Shown: positions 53,407 through 63,984, counted from the stretch's first letter. The stretch is 64,000 nt of DNA from Cellvibrio zantedeschiae (GCF_014652535.1 NZ_BMYZ01000002.1:310001-374000); one strand, 5' to 3'. The notes: generated by a model from the letters alone, not told the origin. Program-made: numbers and translations.

Positions 53407-53436
53407 TTGCCGCAGCGAATTACCTCGCTGCGGCAA
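53407..53436. other. Strong hairpin after the quinoprotein gene
   Basis: TTGCCGCAGCGA (53407-53418) pairs perfectly with TCGCTGCGGCAA (53425-53436), 17 bases after the quinoprotein stop. No T run follows, so it may be a processing or stability element rather than an intrinsic terminator. Confidence 0.55.
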
Positions 53437-53452
53437 TTGCTTCAAGGATTGG

Positions 53453-55651
53453 CTACGGTAAGGCGTAGGCCATAATGGCGCCGCCAGGTTTTGCTTTGGG
53501 ATTTTTGCCTCCGCTCGCCCCAACCACCACAAATTGTTTGCCTTTAATGCTGTAAGTCGCAGGCGTTGCAATGCCTGCTGCGGGCAGCGTTGTTTGCCAT
53601 AAAAGCTTACCTGTAGCTTTGTCGAAGGCGCGGAATTGGTTGTCGTAAACCGTTGCTGCAATAAACAACAGCCCGCCCGCTGTTATGACAGTACCACCGT
53701 AATTTTCACTGCCGGTGTTCTTCAGGCCTTGCGCGGCAAGTTCCGGGTATTCGCCCAAGGGTTGTTTCCACACATATTTTCCGGTGTTTACGTCAAGCGC
53801 GCTCAGGGTTCCCCAAGGTGGGCTGATGGCCGGGTAGCCATCGGGATCAAGGAATCTTTTGTAACCATCAAATGCGTAAGGATCATTTTTGGTGGATGGA
53901 TAAGCTGGCACTGGCTCTTTGCTGGCCTTCAGGGTTTGGCTGGCATCGCCCATTAAAAAGGCGGTGAGGTTGGCCAGCTGCTTATCGCTCAATTGGTTTT
54001 TAAAGCCTGGCATACGGCCTGACCCATTGGCTATTTGCTTGCTAATTTGCGCAGTGGATAGGCGTTGGGCCACGGCTTCCAAATTCGGGAATTCCGGCGG
54101 GCTGCCTTTGCGATCTAAACCGTGGCAGGAGGAACACAGGTTTTGATACATGGCCTCGCCACTGTCCCCTCCAAGCTTGGGTTGCTGCTTTCTGAGTTTG
54201 ATCATCCAAGCCATTTCATTGGCGTTGATATATAGCAATCCTGTTTGCGGATCAAAAGCACTGCCGCCCCACTCCGCGCCACCATCCATTCCTGGCAACA
54301 AGACTGTTCCGCCTTCAGAGGGTGGATCAAATGGTCCGCGTGAACTCAACTTGGAAAAAGTTGCGGCAACTGCCGCATGTGCCTCCGGTGTGCGTGTGGT
54401 TAGCATATCGGCGGTAAGTTTTTGGCGAGCGAAAGGCTCAGGTGCCAACGGCATAATCTGTGTGGGTGAGGTGATTTCGCCGGGAATATCGGAAGCCGGA
54501 ACATTGATTTCCTGCAACGGATAAAGTGATTCGCCAGTGAGGCGATTGAGGATAAACACCAGTCCCGCTTTGGTGGCTTGCGCCACTGCGGGGATGCTTT
54601 TGCCATCGCGTGTTACGGTGATCAAGGTCGGTGGGGTTGGTGGGTCGCGATCCCAAACATCGTGTTTAACCAGTTGGAAATGCCATGCGCGCTTACCGGT
54701 AGCAGCATTTAACGCAACTACCGATGTACCAAAAAGATTGTCGCCAGTGCGGTCGCCGCCGTAAAAGTCTTTATCGCCCATGCCCGCAGAGGCGAGCGGA
54801 ACAAACACCAATCCGTTTTCGGGATCAAGTGTTAAGCCGGACCAGGCGTTGGCACCCATGGCAGTTTTCCAAGCGTCTTTTGGCCAGGTTTCGTAACCAA
54901 ATTCACCGGGCCAGGGAATGGTGTGGAAAATCCATTGCATCTTGCCTGTGCGCACATCGTAGGCGCGAATGTGTCCTGGCGTGTTGCCGGTGCTGCCCAT
55001 AATAATCAGGTCTTTATAAACAACCCCGGGCGACACTTCTGCGACAAAAACGCTATCGACATCGCGCCCCAAACCTTCACGTAAATCAATTTTTCCGTCT
55101 TGCCCAAAGCTTTTAATCAGCTCGCCAGTTTGCGCATTTACGGCTAAGAGATGTTTTTTAAAGCTGAATAAAATCCGCTGCTCTTTGCCATCGCTCCCTT
55201 CTTTTGTACCGCTCCAGTAAGACACACCGCGCAAGCGCTGCTTGGTATTAATGGCTTCACCAAACGCCGGGTCGAATACCCATTGCTGCTTTCCGGTAGC
55301 GGCATCAAGGCAAAACAGCCGACCTTTGGGTGAAACAAAAAATAACTTGCCGTCCACAATCAAAGGGTTTCCTTCCATATCAGACTGGCTTTGGCCTTCA
55401 CCAAAGGCATCGCCAGAATCAAAGCTCCAGGCGAGCTTAAGTTTGCTCACGTTTTGTGTGTTGATTTGGTTGAGTGTTGAGTAGTGAGTACCGTGCGGGT
55501 TGCCATGATAAAACGGCCAATCAGCACCGGATTGAAACGCATTGGTATCGGGTGGAGTTTGTAAATGTTGGCAGGCAACCAGCGCACTGAGCGCAAGTCC
55601 ACCTGTTGTCATGGCCAGGATTTTTACTGAGTGCTTTTTTAACATTTGCAT
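53453..55651 (-). CDS. PQQ-dependent dehydrogenase with embedded cytochrome c domain
   Basis: A 732-residue quinoprotein with a lipoprotein-like N-terminus (LSALVACQ). The eight-bladed PQQ propeller shows repeated Trp-docking motifs (LDAATGKQQWVFD, LNAATGKRAWHF, LNRLTGESLYPL, FDKATGKLLWQT). A c-type cytochrome domain (about 495-575) with CSSCH at Cys506-His510 and axial Met in SGRMPGF is inserted before the last blades rather than at the C-terminus. Such enzymes oxidise sugars or alcohols in the periplasm and pass electrons via heme to the respiratory chain. Substrate unknown; the glucose dehydrogenase label is often used for this group without proof. Confidence 0.9.
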   Translation of the reverse strand: MQMLKKHSVKILAMTTGGLALSALVACQHLQTPPDTNAFQSGADWPFYHGNPHGTHYSTLNQINTQNVSKLKLAWSFDSGDAFGEGQSQSDMEGNPLIVDGKLFFVSPKGRLFCLDAATGKQQWVFDPAFGEAINTKQRLRGVSYWSGTKEGSDGKEQRILFSFKKHLLAVNAQTGELIKSFGQDGKIDLREGLGRDVDSVFVAEVSPGVVYKDLIIMGSTGNTPGHIRAYDVRTGKMQWIFHTIPWPGEFGYETWPKDAWKTAMGANAWSGLTLDPENGLVFVPLASAGMGDKDFYGGDRTGDNLFGTSVVALNAATGKRAWHFQLVKHDVWDRDPPTPPTLITVTRDGKSIPAVAQATKAGLVFILNRLTGESLYPLQEINVPASDIPGEITSPTQIMPLAPEPFARQKLTADMLTTRTPEAHAAVAATFSKLSSRGPFDPPSEGGTVLLPGMDGGAEWGGSAFDPQTGLLYINANEMAWMIKLRKQQPKLGGDSGEAMYQNLCSSCHGLDRKGSPPEFPNLEAVAQRLSTAQISKQIANGSGRMPGFKNQLSDKQLANLTAFLMGDASQTLKASKEPVPAYPSTKNDPYAFDGYKRFLDPDGYPAISPPWGTLSALDVNTGKYVWKQPLGEYPELAAQGLKNTGSENYGGTVITAGGLLFIAATVYDNQFRAFDKATGKLLWQTTLPAAGIATPATYSIKGKQFVVVGASGGKNPKAKPGGAIMAYALP

Positions 55652-55953
55652 GGGCGTAACACCTCTCAGGTCGCAATGACTTTATTGTTGGTTCGCGATG
55701 TGTCGCAAGCATAGTGGAGGTGTTAACCGGGAACAATTGACCCGAGCGAAGCCTAAAAGCGCACCAACAAATATTTACCGGGGGGATGAAAAGTAAAACC
55801 CTGTGTTTGTAGGGCTTTTGCCATTAACGCTGCTGCGAAAGGGCAAAAAATTTGGAAGGGTAAACTTTTGCAAAACCGCGTATTGATTGCTCTGGACGCT
55901 ACCAGGGTGTTCTTTTTGCGAAGAGGGCAGGGCTGGCCTGCCCGAGAATCTGG
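55652..55953. other. Intergenic region, nothing clear
   Basis: Carries the quinoprotein upstream region (AGAGGTG near its start on the minus strand) and the 3' side of the oxidoreductase gene. A weak CCCT/AGGG hairpin at about 55799-55814 is the only structure seen. Confidence 0.3.
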
Positions 55954-56589
55954 TTACTTGAGCAACCTAAACGCATGCGACCATTGGTTATTGATAAAGC
56001 CCGGAATACACCAAAGTTGGCAAAGGGGTTCCAGTGCACGTGAGGCTTCAATCGCGCCCATGTCTGCAACTTCCCAGCCGAACTGGTTGAGGATTTCACC
56101 TACATCGGCTTTTGCAGCTGTGTCATTACCCGCAACAAACATAGTGGGTTTGCCGTCTGCAAATTGCGGGTCCACCATCAAACCGCTGCCCACACTGTTA
56201 AAGGCTTTAACAATACGTGCTTGCGGAAACCTGGCTTGTAAGCGCTCGCCAAGAGAATCATTAGGGCCGGTAAAAAATTGCAATACGCCCTTAACCGGCG
56301 GAGCATCTGAAATCGGATTGGTTGTATCTATGACGACTTTTCCAGAAAGCTGATGTTGAACACCGGCAAGCACAGTCTCTGCCACATCGCCCTTTACGGA
56401 CAGAACCAATAGATCACCAAAATCTGCCGCATCGTTTGCACTTAACGCTTTTGCAGTTGGATGCGCTGCAATAAATTCGCTCAGCTTACCGGTATCGCGT
56501 GTACCAAAAGCCACTTGATGGCCATGCTTGATAAAACCTTTTGCCAGGCTTTTAGCAACATCACCTGAACCTAAAATACCAACTTTCAT
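55954..56589 (-). CDS. NADP-binding oxidoreductase (COG2085, F420-reductase-like)
   Basis: A 211-residue Rossmann protein: VGILGSGDVAKSLAKGFIKHGH is the dinucleotide-binding fold, with GTRD suited to NADP phosphate, and VVIDTTNPISD and VKAFNSVGS follow. Related to the F420-dependent NADP reductase and the NADP-binding domain of STEAP. In gammaproteobacteria, which lack F420, the partner is unknown. GGAGCACGCT precedes the ATG on the minus strand. Confidence 0.87.
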   Translation of the reverse strand: MKVGILGSGDVAKSLAKGFIKHGHQVAFGTRDTGKLSEFIAAHPTAKALSANDAADFGDLLVLSVKGDVAETVLAGVQHQLSGKVVIDTTNPISDAPPVKGVLQFFTGPNDSLGERLQARFPQARIVKAFNSVGSGLMVDPQFADGKPTMFVAGNDTAAKADVGEILNQFGWEVADMGAIEASRALEPLCQLWCIPGFINNQWSHAFRLLK

Positions 56590-56689
56590 AGCGTGCTCCT
56601 TGTTATGTGTGGGAAGTGCTCGATCATACGCGCTTTAATGGGTAATCCCTATGACGAAAGTGATTGGGTTTAAGCAGTGAGTAAGAAAA

Positions 56690-58909
56690 CTATCCCATCT
56701 CCGACGGATCAACATCAACAGCCCAACGTACGCGTTTGCTTAAGGCATTTGCGTCCAGCTTTTCTACCAGCTGCGTTAACAAAAGATGCAAAGGTTTACG
56801 TTGCGCGCTGTTGAATTGAAGTTGAAAGCGGAAGCGGTCGCCGCGCCTTTCTATCATTGCTGGTAATGGACCAAGGTAGTTCAATTGCGGGCTTGAAGGA
56901 AAAATGGATTCGGCTTCATGGCGAGCGAGTTTCAAAAATTCCAATGCAATTTCGGGGCGCTTGGTTTCCGCGCGCAAGAGCGCGAGATAACGAAACGGCG
57001 GTAACTGGGTTATCTGCCGCTCCTGCAAAATTAAATCGGCGAAGGCTTGGTAACCTTTGAAAAATAAAGTCTGTACCAAGGGGTGATCAGTATGGTGACT
57101 TTGCAAAATCACTCGCCCGGATTTTTCGGCGCGACCAGCGCGTCCGGCAACTTGTAACAGGAGTTGCCCCATACGTTCCGGGCCGCGAAAATCGGTGCTG
57201 AATAAACCTGCATCGGCATCGATAATCACCACCAAGGTTACGTCGGCAAAGTGGTGGCCTTTAGCGAGCATTTGGGTGCCGATCAAAATGCACGGCTCGC
57301 CCTGGTGCACTTCATTGAGAATTTTGTCCATAGCGTTTTTATTGCGCGTGGAATCGCGGTCTACGCGAATGATCGGTGTATTCGGAAACCAATCACGCAA
57401 GGCAATTTCGCTGCGCTCTGTTCCCTGCCCCAAGGGCTGCAAACGGCTGCTTTTACAGCTTGGGCATTTATGCGGAACGGGGCGTTGGTGCCCGCAGTGG
57501 TGGCAATGCAAATGGCGCGGGGTCTGGTGCACGGTCATGCGTACATCGCAATGGGGGCAATTGGCAAGCCATCCACAATCGTGGCATTCCAGTGTGGGCG
57601 CATAACCGCGACGATTAAGAAAAACCAGAACCTGATTGCCAGCGGCTATTTCATTGCCAATCGCAATTTTAGTATCCAGCGCAAAGCCTTCGGTAAGGGT
57701 TTGGCCGCGAATATCCAACAATTGAATTTCCGCCGGTTTCGCATTGCCGGCACGGGCGTGCAAGTGCAGGTGTTGATAGCGACCTTGCTGGGCGTTATTG
57801 AGTGTTTCCAGCGAAGCCGTTGCCGAGCCGAGTATTAAAGGAATCTGCAGACGATTAGCGCGCACCACTGCTAAATCGCGGGCGGAATAACGAAACCCAT
57901 CTTGCTGCTTAAAAGAACCGTCGTGTTCTTCATCAATAATAATGATGCCCAGCGCGGGCATGGGGGTGAAAATTGCCGAGCGCGTGCCTATAAGAATCCG
58001 CGCTTTGCCGGAGCGCGCGTGCAGCCATGCATCCAACCGCTCGCGATCATTTAAACCCGAATGCAAAGCCGCAACTTCCACGGCAAAGCGTTTTTGGAAG
58101 CGGGCAATGGTCTGGGGGGTTAAACCAATCTCCGGCACCAAAACCAGGGCTTGTTGGCCGTGTTCCAAAACCTTTGCAATGGCCTGAAGATAAACTTCGG
58201 TTTTACCGCTGCCTGTTGCACCGTCCAACAGGCTGACCTGGAATTGGCCAAAGCTGATTTGGTCGAACGCAATTTGCTGCTCGTCACTCAGGGTTAAAGG
58301 CGCCTGGCGAAAAATACTTGCAGGCGTTTTAGGCGTTGTTTCATCCGCAAAGGTTTTTTCGATAATACCTTTGTCCGTTAAGGTTTTAATGATGGTTGCA
58401 GGGATTTCCAGCGCGGCAATATCGCTTCGGCTGAGTTTGTTGTGCGCCTGTAAAGCTTCTAATAATAAGGCTTGTTTGGGGGATCGCTTAAGTGCGCCTG
58501 CGGGCAGGCCTTTGCCTTCAGTAGTGAGTTGCCAGCAGGTTTCACGGCGCTCTTCAGCAGCTTCGCCCTGACGCAAAAGTACGGGCAGGGCGGTACTCAA
58601 TGCTTCACCTTCGGGGCATTGGTAGTAATCAGCGGCCCAGAGAATAAGCTCAAGCAGGGCGGAATCCAGTGCGGGAGTTTGGTCGATAATCGCCAATGCC
58701 GGGCGCAGCTTTTCGATATTCTGGTCTGTATGGGTTTTGGTTTGGATAAGTACGCCGGTCATCTCCTGATGCCCAAAAGGCACGCGCACCAAAACCCCTG
58801 CGCTCAATCTTTGCAATTCGCTCTCGCTCATATCCTCTGGAGGCAAATAGTCAAAGCGGCGTCGCAAAGGCGTCGGCAGGGCAATTTCTAGCAAGGTGAG
58901 TGAAGGCAT
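56690..58909 (-). CDS. priA: Primosomal replication helicase PriA
   Basis: A 739-residue PriA. The N-terminal 3'-end-binding domain occupies about 1-105. The DEXH helicase core has Walker A DGATGSGKTEVYL and IIIDEEHDGSFKQ, and the zinc module has eight cysteines from CHDCGWLANCPHC to CPSCKSSR inside the second helicase lobe. It reloads DnaB at stalled or broken forks. Upstream of rpmE divergently, a conserved arrangement. Confidence 0.97.
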   Translation of the reverse strand: MPSLTLLEIALPTPLRRRFDYLPPEDMSESELQRLSAGVLVRVPFGHQEMTGVLIQTKTHTDQNIEKLRPALAIIDQTPALDSALLELILWAADYYQCPEGEALSTALPVLLRQGEAAEERRETCWQLTTEGKGLPAGALKRSPKQALLLEALQAHNKLSRSDIAALEIPATIIKTLTDKGIIEKTFADETTPKTPASIFRQAPLTLSDEQQIAFDQISFGQFQVSLLDGATGSGKTEVYLQAIAKVLEHGQQALVLVPEIGLTPQTIARFQKRFAVEVAALHSGLNDRERLDAWLHARSGKARILIGTRSAIFTPMPALGIIIIDEEHDGSFKQQDGFRYSARDLAVVRANRLQIPLILGSATASLETLNNAQQGRYQHLHLHARAGNAKPAEIQLLDIRGQTLTEGFALDTKIAIGNEIAAGNQVLVFLNRRGYAPTLECHDCGWLANCPHCDVRMTVHQTPRHLHCHHCGHQRPVPHKCPSCKSSRLQPLGQGTERSEIALRDWFPNTPIIRVDRDSTRNKNAMDKILNEVHQGEPCILIGTQMLAKGHHFADVTLVVIIDADAGLFSTDFRGPERMGQLLLQVAGRAGRAEKSGRVILQSHHTDHPLVQTLFFKGYQAFADLILQERQITQLPPFRYLALLRAETKRPEIALEFLKLARHEAESIFPSSPQLNYLGPLPAMIERRGDRFRFQLQFNSAQRKPLHLLLTQLVEKLDANALSKRVRWAVDVDPSEMG

Positions 58910-59078
58910 AGCAGCGTGCGATTAGAATCCAGACAGGTTGCGCAGGATAGCCTATCTGCCGTTGGAGTGAATCTGCTTTTGTATTTAAGTTTGTTGCTGT
59001 TAAGGCGGGCCGATTAGCGCGCGCTTTTGGCGCTGGTGAATATTTGTGCAAAACCAGTCGGTGACAATGGATTTTTAC

Positions 59079-59106
59079 TTGCTTTGGTGCTGAATTCTGG
59101 TAGCAT
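59079..59106 (+). promoter_or_regulatory. Possible promoter of rpmE
   Basis: TTGCTT (59079-59084) and TAGCAT (59101-59106) with 16-base spacing, about 93 bases before the rpmE start. Moderate match only. Confidence 0.35.
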
Positions 59107-59198
59107 CGCGGCCTCTTTAAAAGAGCCAATCCTTTAACCGATGTGCGGTGCTCGGCAAGCGTCCGGGTGGCGGCACAGATTACTTAGGCAAAAACATC

Positions 59199-59420
59199 AT
59201 GAAACCAGAAATTCATCCAAATTACGTTGCTGTAAATGTTAGCTGCAGCTGCGGTAACAAATTCGTAACTGCTTCTACCTTGGGTAAGAGCGAGTTCCTT
59301 GTAGACGTGTGCAGCGAATGCCACCCTTTCTACACTGGCAAGCAAAAAATCGTTGATACCGGTGGTCGTATCGACAAGTTCACCAAGCGCTTCGGCAGCC
59401 GTATCGGCGCTAAGAAGTAA
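59199..59420 (+). CDS. rpmE: 50S ribosomal protein L31
   Basis: A 73-residue L31 of the zinc-binding type: VSCSCGNKF and [15 protein letters not shown] carry the four cysteines, and FTKRFGSR is the C-terminal signature. The in-frame extension upstream to 59148 is not part of the protein; ATG at 59199 matches the family start (MKPEIHPNY). The zinc form suggests that a zinc-free paralogue could exist elsewhere. Confidence 0.97.
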   Translation: MKPEIHPNYVAVNVSCSCGNKFVTASTLGKSEFLVDVCSECHPFYTGKQKIVDTGGRIDKFTKRFGSRIGAKK

Positions 59421-59424
59421 GCGA

Positions 59425-60294
59425 ATGGTGATGAGTCTGGCAAATCTCCCAGGCCCAAAAACAAAAACGCCGAGTGTGCAAACCCTCGGCGTTTTGCTTT
59501 TTGGGTTTTATTGTTTCGTATCCAGCGCCTTGGCTGGAGCAGATTGTATGCCCGCCGGCACGGGCGAAACCGCAGTGGTTGAACGAGTTTACGATGGCGA
59601 TACCATTAAGCTTAAAGACGGTCGCCATGTCCGTATATTGGGCGTGAATGCGCCCGAAGTTGATCATGGCAAAGAAAAAACCGGCCAAGCCTTGGGGGAG
59701 GAATCCCGTAAGGCCACAGAAGCTTTCCTAAAACCCAATAAAACAGTGAAGTTGTTTTACGACGAGCAGCGTGTCGATCGCTACGAGCGCACTCTCGCAC
59801 ACGTATACGACGCGCAAGGCAATAGTCTGGGGGCTACCCTGTTGCGCAATGGTTTGGGTTTTCATGTGGCGATTCCGCCAAACTTGAGCCTCAATGAGTG
59901 TTTGATTAGTCAGGAAGCTATAGCGCGCAAAAAGGGTTTGGGTGTGTGGAGTCATGCTGAGTGGCAGGCCAAACCCGCTTCATCTTTAACACTCGATAAC
60001 ACCGGCTTTCAACGTATTCGCGGACGTGTGGTGAGTGTGCGAAAAGCGCAATCTATTTGGCTTGAACTGGATGGTCCGCTAGTCATCAAAATTACCCCGA
60101 CGGATTTGAAAAATTTTTCGGTGGCAGATTGGCCGTCGTGGAGAGGTAAGGAGGTTGAAGTCCGCGGCTGGGTAACCGAGCGCGGTGGCAATGAGGAATC
60201 CGGCAAAAAAACGAAATCGAATGCTAAGAAGTCCTACAAGTCCTTAATTGTTCAACCGCGTATTGCGGGTAATCTGGATTTGTTAGGGAAGTAA
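59425..60294 (+). CDS. Secreted thermonuclease-like (SNase) protein
   Basis: A protein of about 289 residues. A hydrophobic segment (VLLFGFYCFVSSALAG) serves as signal peptide, and the staphylococcal-nuclease OB-fold follows: VERVYDGDTIKL, VRILGVNAPEV and YERTLAHVYD, holding the catalytic Arg and Asp/Glu positions. The C-terminal domain (about 190-289) resembles a second OB-like segment. Expected to degrade extracellular or periplasmic nucleic acids. The start is uncertain: the terminator-like stem of rpmE (59464-59495) lies within the first codons, so a start at an inner GTG or TTG is possible. Confidence 0.82.
   Translation: MVMSLANLPGPKTKTPSVQTLGVLLFGFYCFVSSALAGADCMPAGTGETAVVERVYDGDTIKLKDGRHVRILGVNAPEVDHGKEKTGQALGEESRKATEAFLKPNKTVKLFYDEQRVDRYERTLAHVYDAQGNSLGATLLRNGLGFHVAIPPNLSLNECLISQEAIARKKGLGVWSHAEWQAKPASSLTLDNTGFQRIRGRVVSVRKAQSIWLELDGPLVIKITPTDLKNFSVADWPSWRGKEVEVRGWVTERGGNEESGKKTKSNAKKSYKSLIVQPRIAGNLDLLGK
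59464..59495 (+). terminator. Terminator-like stem of rpmE inside nuclease 5' coding region
   Basis: AAAACGCCGAG (59464-59474) pairs with CTCGGCGTTTT (59485-59495), followed by GCTTTTTGG. It lies 43 bases after the rpmE stop. Confidence 0.75.
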
Positions 60295-60299
60295 AGTTT

Positions 60300-60329
60300 G
60301 CCAGTCTCCATCTTTTATCGGAGACTGGC
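60300..60329. terminator. Hairpin between nuclease and PBP1A genes
   Basis: GCCAGTCTCC (60300-60309) with GGAGACTGGC (60320-60329), a perfect ten-base-pair stem between convergent stops. T runs are weak, so efficiency is uncertain. Confidence 0.65.
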
Positions 60330-60341
60330 TGTAAAGAATTC

Positions 60342-62762
60342 TTAAAGCACACCCTCAGGCAAGGTTTCGTCTGCAGGTGCTTCGTCGGCAATACCCGCTG
60401 GTGTTGAGCCTGATGCTGAGATTTCGGTGGGGAATATTTCAAAAATGGCGTTTTCACCGGGTAGGGCAGGTTTGCCTGTTTCAGGGTTAATCCGCACTGT
60501 CACTATGCCGTCTGGTTGGCGAACGACTTGGTTGGGGATACCTTCCAACGCAGTGCGCATAAAATCGATCCAAATTGGCAAGGCTGCGGTCGAACCAAAT
60601 TCTCTTCTGCCCAACAGCGTATTTTTGTCGATTCCCACCCAAACAGTTGTAATCAAATTGGGGTTATAACCCGAGAACCACAGGTCGCGTGGGCCGTTGG
60701 TAGTGCCGGTCTTACCTGCCAAATCAGTACGCCCAAGGCTTTTGGCTGCTACACCCGTGCCCTTATCGACCACGTCTTTCAGGATTGAATCCATAATGTA
60801 AGCAATGCGTGCATCAATAATGCGCGGTGCGTGCTCTTCTTCAGCCACGCTTTCTCCTGTTGGGGCTTCCGCTGAATCTGTAAGCGTCTCAGCTTTCTTG
60901 TCAGGGCAAGTTTTACAGACGCGCTTGGGATGAGCTTCGTAAACGATTTCGCCTTGGCCGTTTTCAATCTTGCTGATCAGGTACGGATCAATTTTAAATC
61001 CACCGTTGGCAAAGCTGGCGTAGGCCGTTGCCATTTGCATAGGCGTCAAACCGTGGGCGCCCAGCGCAAGTGCGAGTTCGCGCGGGAATTCTTTTTTGTT
61101 AAAGCCAAAGCGCTCCAGGCTGTCAATTAATGTATCTACCCCAAGACTCTTGAGGATGCGAATGGACACCAGGTTTTTGGATCTATAAAGAGCCCTGCGC
61201 AAGCTGATGGGGCCGTCAAACTCGCCTTCATCGTTCTCTGGTCGCCAAACTTCACCGGTGTATTCGTTACGGATAACTATAGGAGCGTCGTTGATCATGG
61301 TGGCTGGCGTAAAGCCGTGTTCAAGCGCGCAGGTATAAAGCAATGGCTTAAAACTGGAGCCAGGTTGACGAGTACCTTGTAAAACACGGTTGAAGTGGCT
61401 TTGGTTGAAGTCAAAGCCACCTACCAGTGCGCGAATGGCGCCACTATTAGGATCGAGTGAAACCAGCGCACTTTGGGCCTCTGGCACTTGAGTCAGGCGC
61501 GGCTGGCCGTCTTTATCTCTACCCACACGCACTACATCGCCAGGATGTAAAAAATCCTTGGCAGATTTGGGCGCAGCTCCACGGCTGTCTTCGGTCAGGT
61601 AAGGGCGCTTATCAGATAGACCGTGCTGCCAATCCAGCTCCAGTCTGTCGCCATTGGCGCGCAGAAGGCTAATGCTTTTGTCAGCAACCGTTACTATTGC
61701 CATGGCTTCCAGGCCGCCCAAAACAGGTATGGCTTGTAGTTGGTCTTGCCAATCTTCCATTTCAGGATTTGTGGACGCGGCTAAACGGCGTTCAGGGCCA
61801 CGGTATCCATGGCGGTCGTCATAATTCATCAAGCCGTTGACCACCGCGACTTGAGCCGTTGCTTGCATAGCACTATCGACAGTGGTGTAAACCTTGTAGC
61901 CATCGGTATAAGCCGCTTCCCCAAAACGATCTATAGCTTCTTTACGTGCCATCTCGGAAATGTAAGGTGCCTGGGTTTCCTGACCGCTGCCATGGATTGA
62001 GGCCGTGTTTGGCTCGCGGATGGCGGCGTCATAAGCAGCTTTATCGATAAATTGCAGCTCGTGCATACGTCCAATGATCCAATTGCGGCGAGCCATTGAA
62101 CGTTTAGGGTTGGCAACGGGGTTGTAGGCGGATGGCGCTTTGAGCACGCCAACGATCATGGCGTTCTGTGCTATGGTTAATTCTTGTACATCTTTACCAT
62201 AATAAATCTGGGCTGCGGCTTGTAGACCGTAGGCGCGGTTGCCAAAAAACATTTTGTTGTTGAAGAGTTCGAGAATTTCTTCTTTTGTGAACTCTTGCTC
62301 AATTTGTATCGACAATAGGATTTCGTTGAATTTGCGCGAAAAAACTTGTTTGCGCGTGAGGAAGAAATCTCGCGCTAACTGTTGCGTAATTGTACTGCCG
62401 CCAGACTGAATCTCGCCGGATTTTAATATTTGTGAAGCTGCGCGCAACATGCCGCGGAGAGAAACGCCATGATGCTCAAAGAATTCTGCGTCTTCTGCCG
62501 CCAATAAAGCCTTTAAATATAACGGCGGAATCTGGTTGTATTTCAACGGTGTGCGACGCTGTTCACCAAACTCACCAATAAGTTTCCCATCACTTGAATA
62601 AACTCTAAGTGGGGTCTGTAATTTAACTTGTCGAAGGCTATCAACTGGCGGCAGTTTTGGGCTCAAATATAAGTAAAGCCCTGCAAATGTAACCGCGGTA
62701 ACGCTTACGCCTGCTAGTAACAACCAAAAAATAATACTGAAGACGGATTTTTTATTTAGCAT
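60342..62762 (-). CDS. mrcA: Penicillin-binding protein 1A
   Basis: An 806-residue class A PBP: membrane helix at about 10-32, GT51 glycosyltransferase (EDAEFFEHHGV, GGSTITQQLARDFFL, FFGNRAYGLQAAAQ), an OB-like insert and the transpeptidase with Ser469 in GSSFK, SKN and KTGTTNG. It polymerises and cross-links peptidoglycan. The start at 62762 (MLNKKSVF) has GGA before it; the frame extends upstream to 62813. Divergent from pilM, a conserved gammaproteobacterial arrangement. Confidence 0.97.
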   Translation of the reverse strand: MLNKKSVFSIIFWLLLAGVSVTAVTFAGLYLYLSPKLPPVDSLRQVKLQTPLRVYSSDGKLIGEFGEQRRTPLKYNQIPPLYLKALLAAEDAEFFEHHGVSLRGMLRAASQILKSGEIQSGGSTITQQLARDFFLTRKQVFSRKFNEILLSIQIEQEFTKEEILELFNNKMFFGNRAYGLQAAAQIYYGKDVQELTIAQNAMIVGVLKAPSAYNPVANPKRSMARRNWIIGRMHELQFIDKAAYDAAIREPNTASIHGSGQETQAPYISEMARKEAIDRFGEAAYTDGYKVYTTVDSAMQATAQVAVVNGLMNYDDRHGYRGPERRLAASTNPEMEDWQDQLQAIPVLGGLEAMAIVTVADKSISLLRANGDRLELDWQHGLSDKRPYLTEDSRGAAPKSAKDFLHPGDVVRVGRDKDGQPRLTQVPEAQSALVSLDPNSGAIRALVGGFDFNQSHFNRVLQGTRQPGSSFKPLLYTCALEHGFTPATMINDAPIVIRNEYTGEVWRPENDEGEFDGPISLRRALYRSKNLVSIRILKSLGVDTLIDSLERFGFNKKEFPRELALALGAHGLTPMQMATAYASFANGGFKIDPYLISKIENGQGEIVYEAHPKRVCKTCPDKKAETLTDSAEAPTGESVAEEEHAPRIIDARIAYIMDSILKDVVDKGTGVAAKSLGRTDLAGKTGTTNGPRDLWFSGYNPNLITTVWVGIDKNTLLGRREFGSTAALPIWIDFMRTALEGIPNQVVRQPDGIVTVRINPETGKPALPGENAIFEIFPTEISASGSTPAGIADEAPADETLPEGVL

Positions 62763-62852
62763 TTTTTCCAAGGGAATTAATGGGTTAGCGAATTTGGGCC
62801 AAGAGGCCGGCATTATACGAGCTTTTTGCCTGTTTACATATTCATCTGTTTG

Positions 62853-62880
62853 TTGCAGGCTTAAGTTAAAGTGCTATAAC
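62853..62880 (+). promoter_or_regulatory. Possible pilM promoter
   Basis: TTGCAG (62853-62858) and TATAAC (62875-62880) with 16-base spacing, 36 bases before the pilM start. A reasonable sigma-70 match. Confidence 0.45.
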
Positions 62881-62895
62881 ATAAACAACGTCTAA

Positions 62896-63983
<1,088 letters not shown>

Positions 63984-63984
<1 letters not shown>

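Noticed and set aside
53636-54764. Plus-strand frames opposite the quinoprotein dehydrogenase
   Set aside because: Shadows of the real minus-strand gene; composition is not protein-like.
57195-58187. Plus-strand frames of up to 195 codons opposite priA
   Set aside because: The priA frame carries all helicase and zinc motifs; the opposite frames have none and no ribosome binding site.
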